From positions 41,141-105,140 of the forward strand of contig JAFLEI010000024.1 in NCBI GenBank assembly GCA_017301975.1: a stretch of 64,000 bases of DNA. The letters run 5' to 3'. The notes beneath the pieces are model-generated. The model did no database searches. It was not told where the DNA came from and saw only the letters and a program-made list of their open reading frames with translations. Both the position numbers and the translations under genes were made by a program. Shown here piece by piece: positions 15,351 to 22,817 of the stretch; within the stretch, counting starts at the first letter, position 1; every line of letters begins with the position of its first letter. The stretch is from Verrucomicrobiota bacterium (GTDB taxonomy: Bacteria; Verrucomicrobiota; Verrucomicrobiia; Verrucomicrobiales; Verrucomicrobiaceae).

Positions 15351-17081
15351 ATGCGGAACACGCTGGATCGAAAAGTTCTGCACCTCATGTCAAAGGCTCA
15401 GGAGCCTGGAATTTCAGTGTTCCACGGCTTTAAAGCACCAACGTCGAATACCACCTACACTCCGAATCAGTTCTTCGATGTCGTCATCCCAAACTTCTCG
15501 CGGGGCGTGGTGCGTATCGTGGCCTATCTGGTTCGCAAGACTCTGGGGTGGTGCGATGCCAACGGCAATCCGCAGGAAGAGCAGATTGAGGTGACTTACT
15601 CCGAACTCGAAACGAAGGCTGGAGTGAGTCGTGACATGATCCGTGGTGCTCTGGACGATGCACTAGCCGGGCATCTCATCGAATGCGTGACCGAAGGTCG
15701 TGCGAAGCACGCGCATGATGCCGGACAGTCCGCCCGCTATCAGCTTTGCTGGTCATCGGCACCCTACACAACACGCCCTGTGGACTTTCGCGGTTTCTTC
15801 GAGGGCGAAGGCAACCGCACCGACATCCCGAACGAGTTTTTCGACGTGCTGATCCCCAACGAACCACTGTCCGTTATCAAAGTGGTCGGAGCGATCATCC
15901 GCCACAGCATCGGTTTTCAGGCCAAGCATGGTCGCAGACGCCAGCAGGTTGCCCTGTCCTATCAGCAGATCGAAAACTATGCGCGTTTCGGCAGCCGTTC
16001 TGATCTCGCCAAGGCGCTGCGAATCGCGCTGGAGAAAAACTACATTGTCCGGCTGGAGAGCGGTGTTTTCAGCCACGAGGCCATGGAGCGACGGCGGGCT
16101 GTGTATGCGATCCGCTGGTGCGATTATCTGAACGGTCAGAAAAACGAACCAGCCGCGGAACGGTCAGAAATCCAGACCAGCAACAGTCAGATTTCCGAAC
16201 CAGCGGATCGGTCGGAAAATCGAACCAACATTAAAACGAAACCAGGAAATGAAACTAGAAACAGCCTTGCGGCAGACAGCGATCTTCTGAGGAAACAGCT
16301 CCTCAGCTTTGGCTTCACTGAGAGGACGGTCATCAATCTCATGCGCGAGCATAGCCGGAAGGACATCCAGCAGCAAATCGCGTGGCTGCCGGATCGGGCA
16401 CCGGCCAGAAGTCCAGCGGGACTCTTGCGTCGATCCATCGAGCAGCAATGGCCTGCTCCCATCAAACTTCGGGCGCCCGAAGTCGCCGGAACCTCGGGAT
16501 GGGAGTTCGCCCGTTCATTTTACGCGGCCTATGGTGGCAATCGTGGCGAACCGGTGAATGAACCGTCATCGCGGGAGGCCGAAGCCGCCGAGGCTTTTGT
16601 CCAGCGATTGATCCGAGCCACGAAGGAGGAAGGGCGTGCGGCAGAGTGGGGCCGGGAGTTGGGCTCCCTGGTCCGCGATCAGCGCAATCCCTTTCCATCA
16701 CTCACGCTCGCCATCCGGCAGCTTGGAGACGCCTTCCTCGTTCAACGGGAGAAGCAACGCCTCCAAGTCCAGCTCGTCGGCATCACGCAGCGACGTGAAG
16801 AGCACGAGCAGAGGTTCCGTGAAGCATGGCTTCAATGGCTCGCTACTCGGGAAGCGGAGATGAGCGTGAACCAGCCGGAGGAGCTGGCTCGCTTCATCAC
16901 CCAGCGCGAGCGCGACCGTGCGGAGTTGGAAGCTGACCCGAAGCCGTGGTCGCGGCGAGTCCTGGAGCATTTCGACACTGACATCGCCCGCCTCGGTGCC
17001 TTCCGCCAGTTCTTCGGCCTCCCGGACTTCTGGCAGTGGGACACCGACATTAACAACCAGTCATTTCAAACCAAACCATGA
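15351..17081 (+). CDS. Replication-initiator-like protein with two tandem winged-helix domains
   Basis: A 576-aa protein placed where plasmids carry rep, directly before parA. It contains an internal duplication: residues about 37-115 (TPNQFFDVVIPNFSRGVVRI onward) and about 162-245 (IPNEFFDVLIPNEPLSVIKV onward) align through FFDVxIPN, a hydrophobic helix, a basic turn and an HTH-like segment, as in phage-replisome-organiser or RepA-type winged helices. The C-terminal half is charged and helical, perhaps an oligomerisation or helicase-contact region. The coding sequence itself carries the 18-bp palindrome at 16466-16483. ATG codons at 15351 and 15387 are both possible starts. Its stop overlaps the parA start. 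The initiator role is inferred from domains and position. Confidence 0.72.
   Translation: MRNTLDRKVLHLMSKAQEPGISVFHGFKAPTSNTTYTPNQFFDVVIPNFSRGVVRIVAYLVRKTLGWCDANGNPQEEQIEVTYSELETKAGVSRDMIRGALDDALAGHLIECVTEGRAKHAHDAGQSARYQLCWSSAPYTTRPVDFRGFFEGEGNRTDIPNEFFDVLIPNEPLSVIKVVGAIIRHSIGFQAKHGRRRQQVALSYQQIENYARFGSRSDLAKALRIALEKNYIVRLESGVFSHEAMERRRAVYAIRWCDYLNGQKNEPAAERSEIQTSNSQISEPADRSENRTNIKTKPGNETRNSLAADSDLLRKQLLSFGFTERTVINLMREHSRKDIQQQIAWLPDRAPARSPAGLLRRSIEQQWPAPIKLRAPEVAGTSGWEFARSFYAAYGGNRGEPVNEPSSREAEAAEAFVQRLIRATKEEGRAAEWGRELGSLVRDQRNPFPSLTLAIRQLGDAFLVQREKQRLQVQLVGITQRREEHEQRFREAWLQWLATREAEMSVNQPEELARFITQRERDRAELEADPKPWSRRVLEHFDTDIARLGAFRQFFGLPDFWQWDTDINNQSFQTKP
16466..16483. repeat. 18-bp palindrome copy 2 (perfect)
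   Basis: ACTTCGGGCGCCCGAAGT is an exact 18-bp palindrome located inside the Rep-like coding sequence, about 600 bp upstream of parA. It is 17/18 identical to the copy at 15067-15084. Centromere (parS) sites for ParB proteins are typically palindromes of this size near parAB, which makes it a candidate. Confidence 0.55.
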
Positions 17082-17920
17082 ACATCATCACCGTCATCAA
17101 TGCCAAGGGAGGTTGTGGCAAGAGCACCATCGCCATGAACCTCGCCAGCGGCCTCGCTCGTCACGGGCATCGAGTCCTGCTCATGGATCTCGATCCCCAG
17201 GCACAAGTGACGCAATGGCTCGCCGCAGGGGATGGCCTCACGCCGGAGGGCACGCTGGTTTCCGCGCTCACGCGGCAGCAGTCCCTCAGTGAGGTCATCC
17301 AGCCCACAGGCTTTGAAAACCTTTTCTTTGTCGCCAGCGCCGACGGCCTTGAAGACCTCGGGCGTGAGATCAGCCAGACCGACGGTTATCCGTCGATGCT
17401 GACTCAATTGCTCGCCGAGGAACACATCGCCGACCGCTTTGACTTCATCGTCATCGACTCGCCAAACCAGATTTCGCCGATCATGGAAAACGCCATTTAT
17501 CCGGCGGATGCCTTCATCGTGCCGTTTGAGAGCACGAAGGCGGTGAAGAGCTACGCCAGTATTTACAAGCTCCTCGTCAAACTGCGATCCCGCGCCGACT
17601 TCCGCATGCTTCATGTTCTGAGCAATCTTACACGCCTGCCAGGCTTGAGAAAGCGTGTGCTCACTTTGCTTGCGGATGACCAGATTTCATCTGCTCGCAG
17701 CGAGATTCGCTCCTGCGGATGGATGGCCCAGGTGGACGAGAATGGAGGAAGCATCTTCCACTACCGCCCTCTGTCAAAAGGAGCGCAGGATATGGCCGCC
17801 CTCGTCGAAGAGGTGCGTGAATTATTCAATAACGGGCCGCAGGCCCACACGGAGGCAGCAACACCTGAGATGCCGACCATCACCTCATCAGTGGATGCCG
17901 CCTCCGCTGCAATAGCATGA
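17078..17920 (+). CDS. parA: ParA-family partition ATPase
   Basis: A 280-aa ParA/MinD-type P-loop ATPase without an N-terminal HTH. The deviant Walker A KGGCGKST lies at residues 10-17, the switch I/A' region LLMDLDPQAQ near 36-45 with the DxDPQ signature, and Walker B FIVIDSPNQ near 122. It segregates the element by forming ATP-dependent gradients on nucleoid DNA together with ParB. It overlaps the upstream Rep-like gene and the downstream parB by 4 bases each. Its presence suggests that the element has, or had, a plasmid-like phase. Confidence 0.93.
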   Translation: MNIITVINAKGGCGKSTIAMNLASGLARHGHRVLLMDLDPQAQVTQWLAAGDGLTPEGTLVSALTRQQSLSEVIQPTGFENLFFVASADGLEDLGREISQTDGYPSMLTQLLAEEHIADRFDFIVIDSPNQISPIMENAIYPADAFIVPFESTKAVKSYASIYKLLVKLRSRADFRMLHVLSNLTRLPGLRKRVLTLLADDQISSARSEIRSCGWMAQVDENGGSIFHYRPLSKGAQDMAALVEEVRELFNNGPQAHTEAATPEMPTITSSVDAASAAIA

Positions 17921-18768
17921 CCAAACTACCCGAAGGGAAAAGCCGTCTCGATCTCGTGAAGTCGGGCCTCACCGGCGGCCTTCCCAAACGAGGCCGCTTC
18001 ATTGTCAGCATCGACCGACTTCAAGAAGACCCGGACAACGAACGCAAAATCTTCAACAACATGGACGACATGATCGAGTCCGTGCGTCGCCACGGCATCA
18101 TTGAGCCGATCACCGTCACCCAGGATGGCGAACGCTACCGCATTCTCACCGGCCACCGTCGCTATCGAGCAGCGAAGGCTGTCGGCCTCGCCGAACTCGA
18201 AGTTCTCGTGCGCGAGCCGGATGACCAGATCACCCGTCGATTCAAAAGTCTCATCTCCAATATCCAGCGTGAAAACATCGCTGCCGTGGAGCTTGCGGAA
18301 ACGCTCCGCAGTCTTCTGGATAGCGGTGCTGTCACCACCCAGCGCGAACTCGCCGCTCAGATAGGGAAGAGTGAGCAATGGATGAGTTCCATGCTCCGTC
18401 TTTTGGAATTGCCTGCTCGTTTGCAAGAGGAGCTGCGCAACACACCAGGCATCGGCTACGAAATGGCGCAACGTATCGCTCAGGTGGACGACTCCCGGCT
18501 TCAGGAAGAGTTGGTGTCAGCCGCAGTGGCAGGGGAGAGCACCCGCAGTATTCGTGCTCGGATTGAGACCCACCGCACCCTGCATGGAGTAGGGAAGGGC
18601 AAGCGCGATGCTGGTTCACGCACAGGCAGCCTCATCCAACTCAATCATCGGGAGGGGAACTGCATCGCCACCTTACGGGCGAAGCGAGAGCCTGACGCGA
18701 GGGAAGCGATGCTGGAGGCATTGCGTCAGCTCACACGACAGGTGAAAGAGGACGATTCGCTGCGCTGA
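17917..18768 (+). CDS. parB: ParB-family centromere-binding protein
   Basis: A 283-aa ParB. The N-terminal CTPase/ParB-N domain shows DRLQEDPDNERK and the box II motif TGHRRYRAAKA near residue 68. The HTH domain spans roughly 125-190 (TQRELAAQIGKSEQWMSSML, GIGYEMAQRIAQ). A basic, low-complexity region and a short C-terminal dimerisation helix follow. It should bind parS-type palindromes; the three 18-bp palindromes around this operon are candidates. ATGA overlap with parA indicates coupling. The strong promoter for the next gene begins 21 bases after the stop. Confidence 0.92.
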   Translation: MTKLPEGKSRLDLVKSGLTGGLPKRGRFIVSIDRLQEDPDNERKIFNNMDDMIESVRRHGIIEPITVTQDGERYRILTGHRRYRAAKAVGLAELEVLVREPDDQITRRFKSLISNIQRENIAAVELAETLRSLLDSGAVTTQRELAAQIGKSEQWMSSMLRLLELPARLQEELRNTPGIGYEMAQRIAQVDDSRLQEELVSAAVAGESTRSIRARIETHRTLHGVGKGKRDAGSRTGSLIQLNHREGNCIATLRAKREPDAREAMLEALRQLTRQVKEDDSLR

Positions 18769-18788
18769 GAATGTCCACAAGGAGGGGA

Positions 18789-18817
18789 TTGACATTTCTC
18801 TGCGCTTCCCCCATAAT
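18789..18817 (+). promoter_or_regulatory. Near-consensus sigma-70 promoter upstream of the NYN gene
   Basis: TTGACA at 18789-18794, a 17-base spacer, then CATAAT at 18812-18817: an exact -35, ideal spacing and one mismatch in the -10. Transcription would start near 18824. An intrinsic-terminator-like hairpin follows within about 30 bases, before the NYN gene at 18899, so much of the output may stop early. Confidence 0.75.
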
Positions 18818-18850
18818 CAAGCCAGCCTTCTGGGCACCGATTTATCTGCC

Positions 18851-18892
18851 CCCCGCCCGACACGCCGCAAGGCCTCGGGCGGGGTTATTTTT
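18851..18892 (+). terminator. Strong intrinsic terminator or attenuator in the NYN leader
   Basis: CCCCGCCCGA (18851-18860) pairs perfectly with TCGGGCGGGG (18875-18884), followed by TTATTTTT. It lies between a near-consensus promoter and the ATG of the NYN gene, seven bases before that ATG. It could end the parAB transcript. If the promoter at 18789 is active it would also release a leader RNA of roughly 65-70 nt and attenuate the NYN gene. Confidence 0.75.
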
Positions 18893-18898
18893 GCCCTG

Positions 18899-19531
18899 AT
18901 GTCTGCCGAACCCACCATCAAACGAGCCATAGTCTTCATTGACGGTCAAAACCTCTTCCATGGCGCGAAAGAGGCTTTTGGGCATCCCTTCCCAAACTAC
19001 GACGTGAAAAAGCTCGCTCTGGAGGTCTGCGCCCGCAAAGGCTGGCAGCTCCAGCAAGTGCGCTTTTACACCGGCTTTCCTGATGCGTCCGACAATCCTT
19101 TTTGGAACCACTTCTGGACGGCCAAGCTCGCCCAGATGGGCCGTGAAGGCGTTCATGTTTTCAGCCGCCCGCTCCGCTACCGGAATCAGAGCATTGTGCT
19201 CCCGGATGGCACAGCCAGCACTATCCTGGTCGGCCAGGAAAAAGGCATCGACGTTCGTCTTGCCCTTGATGTGATCTCACTTGCTTGGCAGGGAGATTAC
19301 GATGTGGCCTGCATCTTCAGCCAGGATCAGGACTTGTCCGAGGTGGCCGATGAGATTCGAGGCATCTCACGCATCTCCAGCCGGTGGATTCACATCGCTT
19401 CGGCCTTCCCATTCAGCCCTGTTAGCCGCAACAAACGCGGCATCAACAGCACCGACTGGATTAAACTGGATCGCCCCATCTACGACATCTGCATTGACCC
19501 ACGCGATTACCGCCCAAAACGTAAACCTTGA
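18899..19531 (+). CDS. NYN-domain (LabA/DUF88-like) ribonuclease
   Basis: A 210-aa NYN/PIN-like protein. The acidic active-site motifs are present: IVFIDGQNLFHG near residue 11, KGIDVRLALDVISLA near 121, and IFSQDQDLSEVADEI near 138. These are the conserved aspartates of the metal-dependent RNase fold. NYN proteins of this type process or degrade RNA and often sit in mobile elements, sometimes as stand-alone effectors. The gene is transcribed alone, between a leader terminator (18851-18892) and its own terminator (19584-19613). A role in plasmid RNA control or in defence is open. Confidence 0.85.
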   Translation: MSAEPTIKRAIVFIDGQNLFHGAKEAFGHPFPNYDVKKLALEVCARKGWQLQQVRFYTGFPDASDNPFWNHFWTAKLAQMGREGVHVFSRPLRYRNQSIVLPDGTASTILVGQEKGIDVRLALDVISLAWQGDYDVACIFSQDQDLSEVADEIRGISRISSRWIHIASAFPFSPVSRNKRGINSTDWIKLDRPIYDICIDPRDYRPKRKP

Positions 19532-19583
19532 TCGCTTGTGGCAAGACCACATTTCCACCCAATCGTCAAGACCACTGACCTTT

Positions 19584-19613
19584 AGAGGGCTGCTGCGAAG
19601 CAGCTCTTTTGCT
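19584..19613 (+). terminator. Terminator after the NYN gene
   Basis: AGAGGGCTGCT, loop GCGA, AGCAGCTCTTT with two G-U wobble pairs, followed by further T-rich sequence (TTTTGCTTT). Located about 50 bases after the NYN stop. Confidence 0.6.
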
Positions 19614-19677
19614 TTGCATGAAACCTCAACGGCGATTGGCACTCGTTGACCCACCACTCAAAGACACAGCAGCCAAA

Positions 19678-19695
19678 ACTACGGGCGACCGAACT
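19678..19695 (-). repeat. 18-bp palindrome copy 3 (diverged)
   Basis: The reverse complement, AGTTCGGTCGCCCGTAGT, matches the copy at 15067-15084 in 16 of 18 positions, including an unbroken central TTCGGTCGCCCG. It lies in the non-coding block after the NYN gene, so with copies 1 and 2 it brackets rep-parA-parB-NYN. Confidence 0.45.
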
Positions 19696-19916
19696 CCAGT
19701 ATCAAGGACACGCGAGCGTCCAAGAGCCTTGTTTGTGGCCGTGAAAGTGTCTTTGAGTCGGAAAAACAATATTCTGCGACGTGCCTGCACCCCTCTCTTT
19801 ACCCCTATTTACATGGTATGTAGGGGCGCGCGAAAAAATCGCGGCGAGTGCTACCGCACCAGACGACGATTGCACGGCCTCACTGAGCGACGATTCGCCG
19901 CCAGGGCCGTAATACG

Positions 19917-20113
19917 GGTGCCCCCACGTGTTCGGGCTCAACGCCCGACTTCACGCGTTTTCCTCCAGCGACAAGGACTTGATCGACTTACGGACAAAGG
20001 TCATGCCGGAACCGGGCTAACCGCCCTCGGACAATGACCAAACGCGTGAAGTCGGCCGCTGCGGCCAGCCGGCAAAAGCCGGACTGCCCTCGCCCTCACA
20101 CGTGGGGGGCACC
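19917..20113. repeat. Nested long inverted repeats
   Basis: Three concentric arm pairs: outer GGTGCCCCCACGTGT (19917-19931) with 20098-20113 (one extra base); middle, 16 bp perfect, CCGACTTCACGCGTTT (19945-19960) with its complement at 20040-20055; inner GGTCAT (19999-20004) with ATGACC (20034-20039). Local hairpins lie between the arms (TCGGGC/GCCCGA near 19932-19947; CCGGC/GCCGG near 20069-20082). The fold could act as single-stranded DNA (transfer or replication origin) or as a structured RNA. Confidence 0.65.
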
Positions 20114-20247
20114 TCGCGGGCTGCGCCCGTCACTGAAAACGACGGCTGTTGAAAGCCACGACGAGGGCCTGGCGGCACGGACGACGCGGCGCGGTAAGAT
20201 ATAGCTCAATGCGCACAACCAATTTGCTGCTGGGTCACCCAGACAAA

Positions 20248-21672
20248 TTATCGACATGGCAAAGAAGCTCGATCCCCTTTCCCAAATGCGGAACTGGCGT
20301 GGATTCCGCAGTGCATACAGTTTGCATGATGGGTCAGTCCAACTTTGGCCCAGTGCCGCTCACGAGCAAAGTGCTGACGATACCCCGGCTGGGCACTCGT
20401 TTGGAACATGCCTTGAAAACCCACCAGGAAGTCGTTCACCCCTTGGGCCGCACCAACCGCGTTCAACGTGATGACGCTGGGCGCCTTCACGTCTTTGACG
20501 TATGCCTGACGTTTTCGCTCATCTTCGCTGATTGCCTCGTCCTGGAGTTTACCTGCATCAATCAGTTGATTGCAGAGAAGGCAGCCCCCACCGCTGAAGG
20601 GCAAGATCAACCGCGACACGCTGAAGACATCCCCCACCGTCCCGCCATCATCTACCATCACCTTCGATCCAATTTGGACTCCAGGAATCAGATACTGATG
20701 AACTAGCGCATTGAACACAAGGCGGCTTTGCATGGTGTCCGCGCACAAGAACAGGTAATCCACATCAGCCATCTTCAGGGCCGTTTCTCGATCCACGATG
20801 TCTCCACGAATCGCTTGGTAACGGACGGCATGATTGGCCTCTCGCGCCACCCGCCTGGCTACCTCCACTTTCGGCTTTGCCAGCCACTCTCCGATTTGCT
20901 TCAGCGCGGGCCATTTACTATTCACCAGCCAGTCTTGCGAATCCCAGCGCCTGGAACCAACGACACGAGAGCGGTTGCTGGACTCCAACTTTTCAGGATC
21001 AACAGCAACGATTTCGCCGACTCCGACCCTGGCGAGCACTTCGTTGACCAGCGAGCCAACGCCACCAAGGCCAATGATGCCAACTTTCGCCTTGGCGAGA
21101 CGTTGCTGCCCCACCTCGCCAAAGATGAGCGATTGCCGATGGAACATCACATCAAGAGCGGCAACTTGACGTAGTGGGGCCGGAAATAACTCCAGAAGGT
21201 TAAGCCCCACCACTGTCATGTTGTCGAGCGGACGGGTGCCGCTGCGGGTCCAAATCTCTCCGGCCACAGCATTCTCAGCAAACACTAACGCCCCAACAGG
21301 CCCGCCGCAGGTAATGTCGAGGAGCGCCGGATAGCCGCGCTGGTGCGATGCCAGATCTGTGTCCGAAAAGGAAACCGAGTCACGTCCGCCATGGCAGTGA
21401 ACTGCGAAGTAGCAGAGACGTTCTTTGGCCGCCATGTGAGAAGCCTTAGCGACAAAGTCCGCCGTTAGCATCCGGTAGCCACGACTGCCGGGAACATAGT
21501 CAACGCCATCCTTTGCCAGAAGAACTTGGCGCACGAGGAAGCGAGTCTCACGCGATGATTCTGAAATCCCCGCCAGCAGAACAGCCCCATGCTCATCACC
21601 ATCCCCAGGAAAAAGATGGCGATGAAGTTTGTCAAAATCAACCGAACTGATTCGGAAGCGAAAGGGTTTCAT
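20248..21672 (-). CDS. JAB-E1 fusion (JAMM peptidase plus ThiF/E1-like adenylyltransferase)
   Basis: A 474-aa two-domain protein. Residues about 1-155 are JAB/JAMM-like: a Glu in DEHGAVLL (E27) and HCH (92-94), then S103 and D106, close to the HxH...SxxD zinc motif. Residues about 165-430 are ThiF/E1-like: GLGGVG (201-206), the acidic residue of VDPEKLESSNRSR (225-235), and zinc cysteine pairs CLLC (364-367) and CMHC (452-455). The fusion could trim a ubiquitin-like precursor and adenylate its C-terminus in one polypeptide. The ATG at 21672 overlaps the E2 stop as ATGA and is preferred over an ATG six codons upstream. It is the third gene of the minus-strand polyUb-E2-E1 operon. Confidence 0.88.
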   Translation of the reverse strand: MKPFRFRISSVDFDKLHRHLFPGDGDEHGAVLLAGISESSRETRFLVRQVLLAKDGVDYVPGSRGYRMLTADFVAKASHMAAKERLCYFAVHCHGGRDSVSFSDTDLASHQRGYPALLDITCGGPVGALVFAENAVAGEIWTRSGTRPLDNMTVVGLNLLELFPAPLRQVAALDVMFHRQSLIFGEVGQQRLAKAKVGIIGLGGVGSLVNEVLARVGVGEIVAVDPEKLESSNRSRVVGSRRWDSQDWLVNSKWPALKQIGEWLAKPKVEVARRVAREANHAVRYQAIRGDIVDRETALKMADVDYLFLCADTMQSRLVFNALVHQYLIPGVQIGSKVMVDDGGTVGDVFSVSRLILPFSGGGCLLCNQLIDAGKLQDEAISEDERKRQAYVKDVKAPSVITLNAVGAAQGVNDFLVGFQGMFQTSAQPGYRQHFARERHWAKVGLTHHANCMHCGIHASSAFGKGDRASLPCR

Positions 21673-22067
21673 TGCTGGGAGCGAAGCCATTCAAGGACGC
21701 GTTGAAGTTTTAGTGCAGCCGTGTCCACGGCTGCATCTCGCCGGTTTGATCTGCGGGACAGCATGACTGCTGCCTCCTTGCCACTGGGTGGCCCCCAGAA
21801 CTGATTCTTGGGATGAAGCGGGCTTGTGAGTTCCTTGCCATCCTTGCGCTTCAAATGAGGCACCAGGAAATGAGGGTAAACATCCGCGAACGGATACTGG
21901 AATGTGATGCGGAACGCCACCCAGCTTCGCTCAGGCTCATAATGTGAGCCGAGGTCGAGGTCGAGCACCTTCACGAACGCGCCCTCTTCACCATCCGGCT
22001 GCACCTCGACCTCGCGGCCAAAAGACATCCGAATCTCCTGAATGGCTTTTTCGATTTCTGGTTTCAT
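21669..22067 (-). CDS. E2-like (prokaryotic UBC-fold) protein lacking cysteine
   Basis: A 132-aa protein between the polyubiquitin-like and E1-like genes, the position of the E2 conjugating enzyme in bacterial ubiquitin-like operons. The pattern WVAFRITFQYPFADVYPHFLVPHL resembles the E2 core strands, and LHPKNQFWGPP occupies the HPN-like region. Strikingly, the translation contains no cysteine, so a classic E2 thioester is impossible. It may act as a scaffold, use another nucleophile, or be a diverged non-catalytic E2. The flanking short spacing (6 bases) and overlap (4 bases) show a tight operon. Assignment to the prokaryotic E2 group is by fold-like pattern and context, not by catalytic motif. 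Confidence 0.72.
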   Translation of the reverse strand: MKPEIEKAIQEIRMSFGREVEVQPDGEEGAFVKVLDLDLGSHYEPERSWVAFRITFQYPFADVYPHFLVPHLKRKDGKELTSPLHPKNQFWGPPSGKEAAVMLSRRSNRRDAAVDTAALKLQRVLEWLRSQQ

Positions 22068-22073
22068 GGCAGC

Positions 22074-22817
22074 TCAGGAATTGTCATCCGCCGCGACGCA
22101 GCGGAACTCATCGCAAGGTTTGAGGACCAGCTTCTTGTCATCAGGGATAGCCGGCCCCTGGTTGCCATCTGGAGTGATCGCGTGAAGGACGAAGTCCTCA
22201 CCGATCTGGACACCTTGCGCGATGGCGGTCTGCTTGACCTCCAAGGCAGTGACGCGACGCTTGGTGAAGCGAACAGGATTGTTGTTCACTTTGATCGTCA
22301 GCACCAGTTTCCTTGCCGTGAAGACGCAGCCTTCAGCATGATGGACGTGCTCATCGTCGGCGATCACCTTGTCATTAGGTGACTCGAAATCGCGCAGAAG
22401 CTCAACGTCGTTGGGAAGATCGAAAAGACCTTTCAGTGATCGGCCGGTCTGCTTGGGAATCACCGTCACCTTCCAGTCGTCATCCAGGACAAAGGCACGT
22501 TTGGCAGGCTCCACGCACGCAGGCAGCGGCCCGGCCTCGCAGCGCGGGATCACTCGGAACACGTTGCCCTCGCCGAGATCAACGACCTGGTCATCATCGA
22601 GAATAACGTCGTTGGGACTATTGTGATCGCGCTGCAAAACAACGTCGGGGCCAAAGCCAGCCTGGTCGATAATGTCCCTGACCGTGAGCTTCTGACGTGG
22701 CATCGGGAAGAGCCGATCTTCAATGACAGCCGCCCACTTTGGCGCGGGGCGGCAATTTGACGCATGTTCTGCCATAGCGGTGCCGTGGCCTTCGTTTTGT
22801 TTTGGGGGTGTCTGCAT
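22074..22817 (-). CDS. Polyubiquitin-like protein with three tandem Ubl repeats
   Basis: A 247-aa protein from the ATG at 22817 (a GTG at 22850 would add 11 residues). After a short unstructured N-terminus it has three beta-grasp-like repeats at about 28-92, 107-170 and 171-241. Repeats 1 and 2 share an L-RD-x(2)-SPND-x(2)-I-x-DD core and a later EGxVF strand; repeat 3 is more diverged (FTKRRVTALEVKQTAIAQG). This matches the bacterial multiubiquitin family (PF14452-like). The C-terminus is AADDNS, not Gly-Gly, so either peptidase trimming or an unusual linkage is needed. It is the first gene of the operon with E2-like and JAB-E1 proteins. Confidence 0.85.
   Translation of the reverse strand: MQTPPKQNEGHGTAMAEHASNCRPAPKWAAVIEDRLFPMPRQKLTVRDIIDQAGFGPDVVLQRDHNSPNDVILDDDQVVDLGEGNVFRVIPRCEAGPLPACVEPAKRAFVLDDDWKVTVIPKQTGRSLKGLFDLPNDVELLRDFESPNDKVIADDEHVHHAEGCVFTARKLVLTIKVNNNPVRFTKRRVTALEVKQTAIAQGVQIGEDFVLHAITPDGNQGPAIPDDKKLVLKPCDEFRCVAADDNS

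Larger units (their letters stand above)
19614..20247. other. Non-coding block rich in inverted repeats (candidate origin/oriT region)
   Basis: About 630 bases without a convincing gene, between the NYN gene and the 3' end of the E1-like gene. It holds the third 18-bp palindrome copy (19678-19695), a CCCCT/AGGGG hairpin near 19800, a direct repeat CGACGATT (about 19864 and 19889), and the nested inverted-repeat structure at 19917-20113. The open frames here are G/C-biased shadows without recognisable domains. A replication or transfer origin is a reasonable inference from position and structure; no nic-like motif was identified. Confidence 0.5.

Noticed and set aside
19917..20113. Integron attC site
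   Set aside because: Inverted arms exist, but no clear paired GTTRRRY/RYYYAAC core sites and no integron integrase nearby.
20149..20706. Plus-strand 185-codon frame over the end of the E1-like gene
   Set aside because: No domain; antisense of the JAB-E1 gene.
20248..22817. CBASS type II or Bil-type ISG15-like system
   Set aside because: No CD-NTase or effector gene is adjacent, the Ubl protein has three repeats and the E2-like protein lacks a cysteine, so it is a different operon type.
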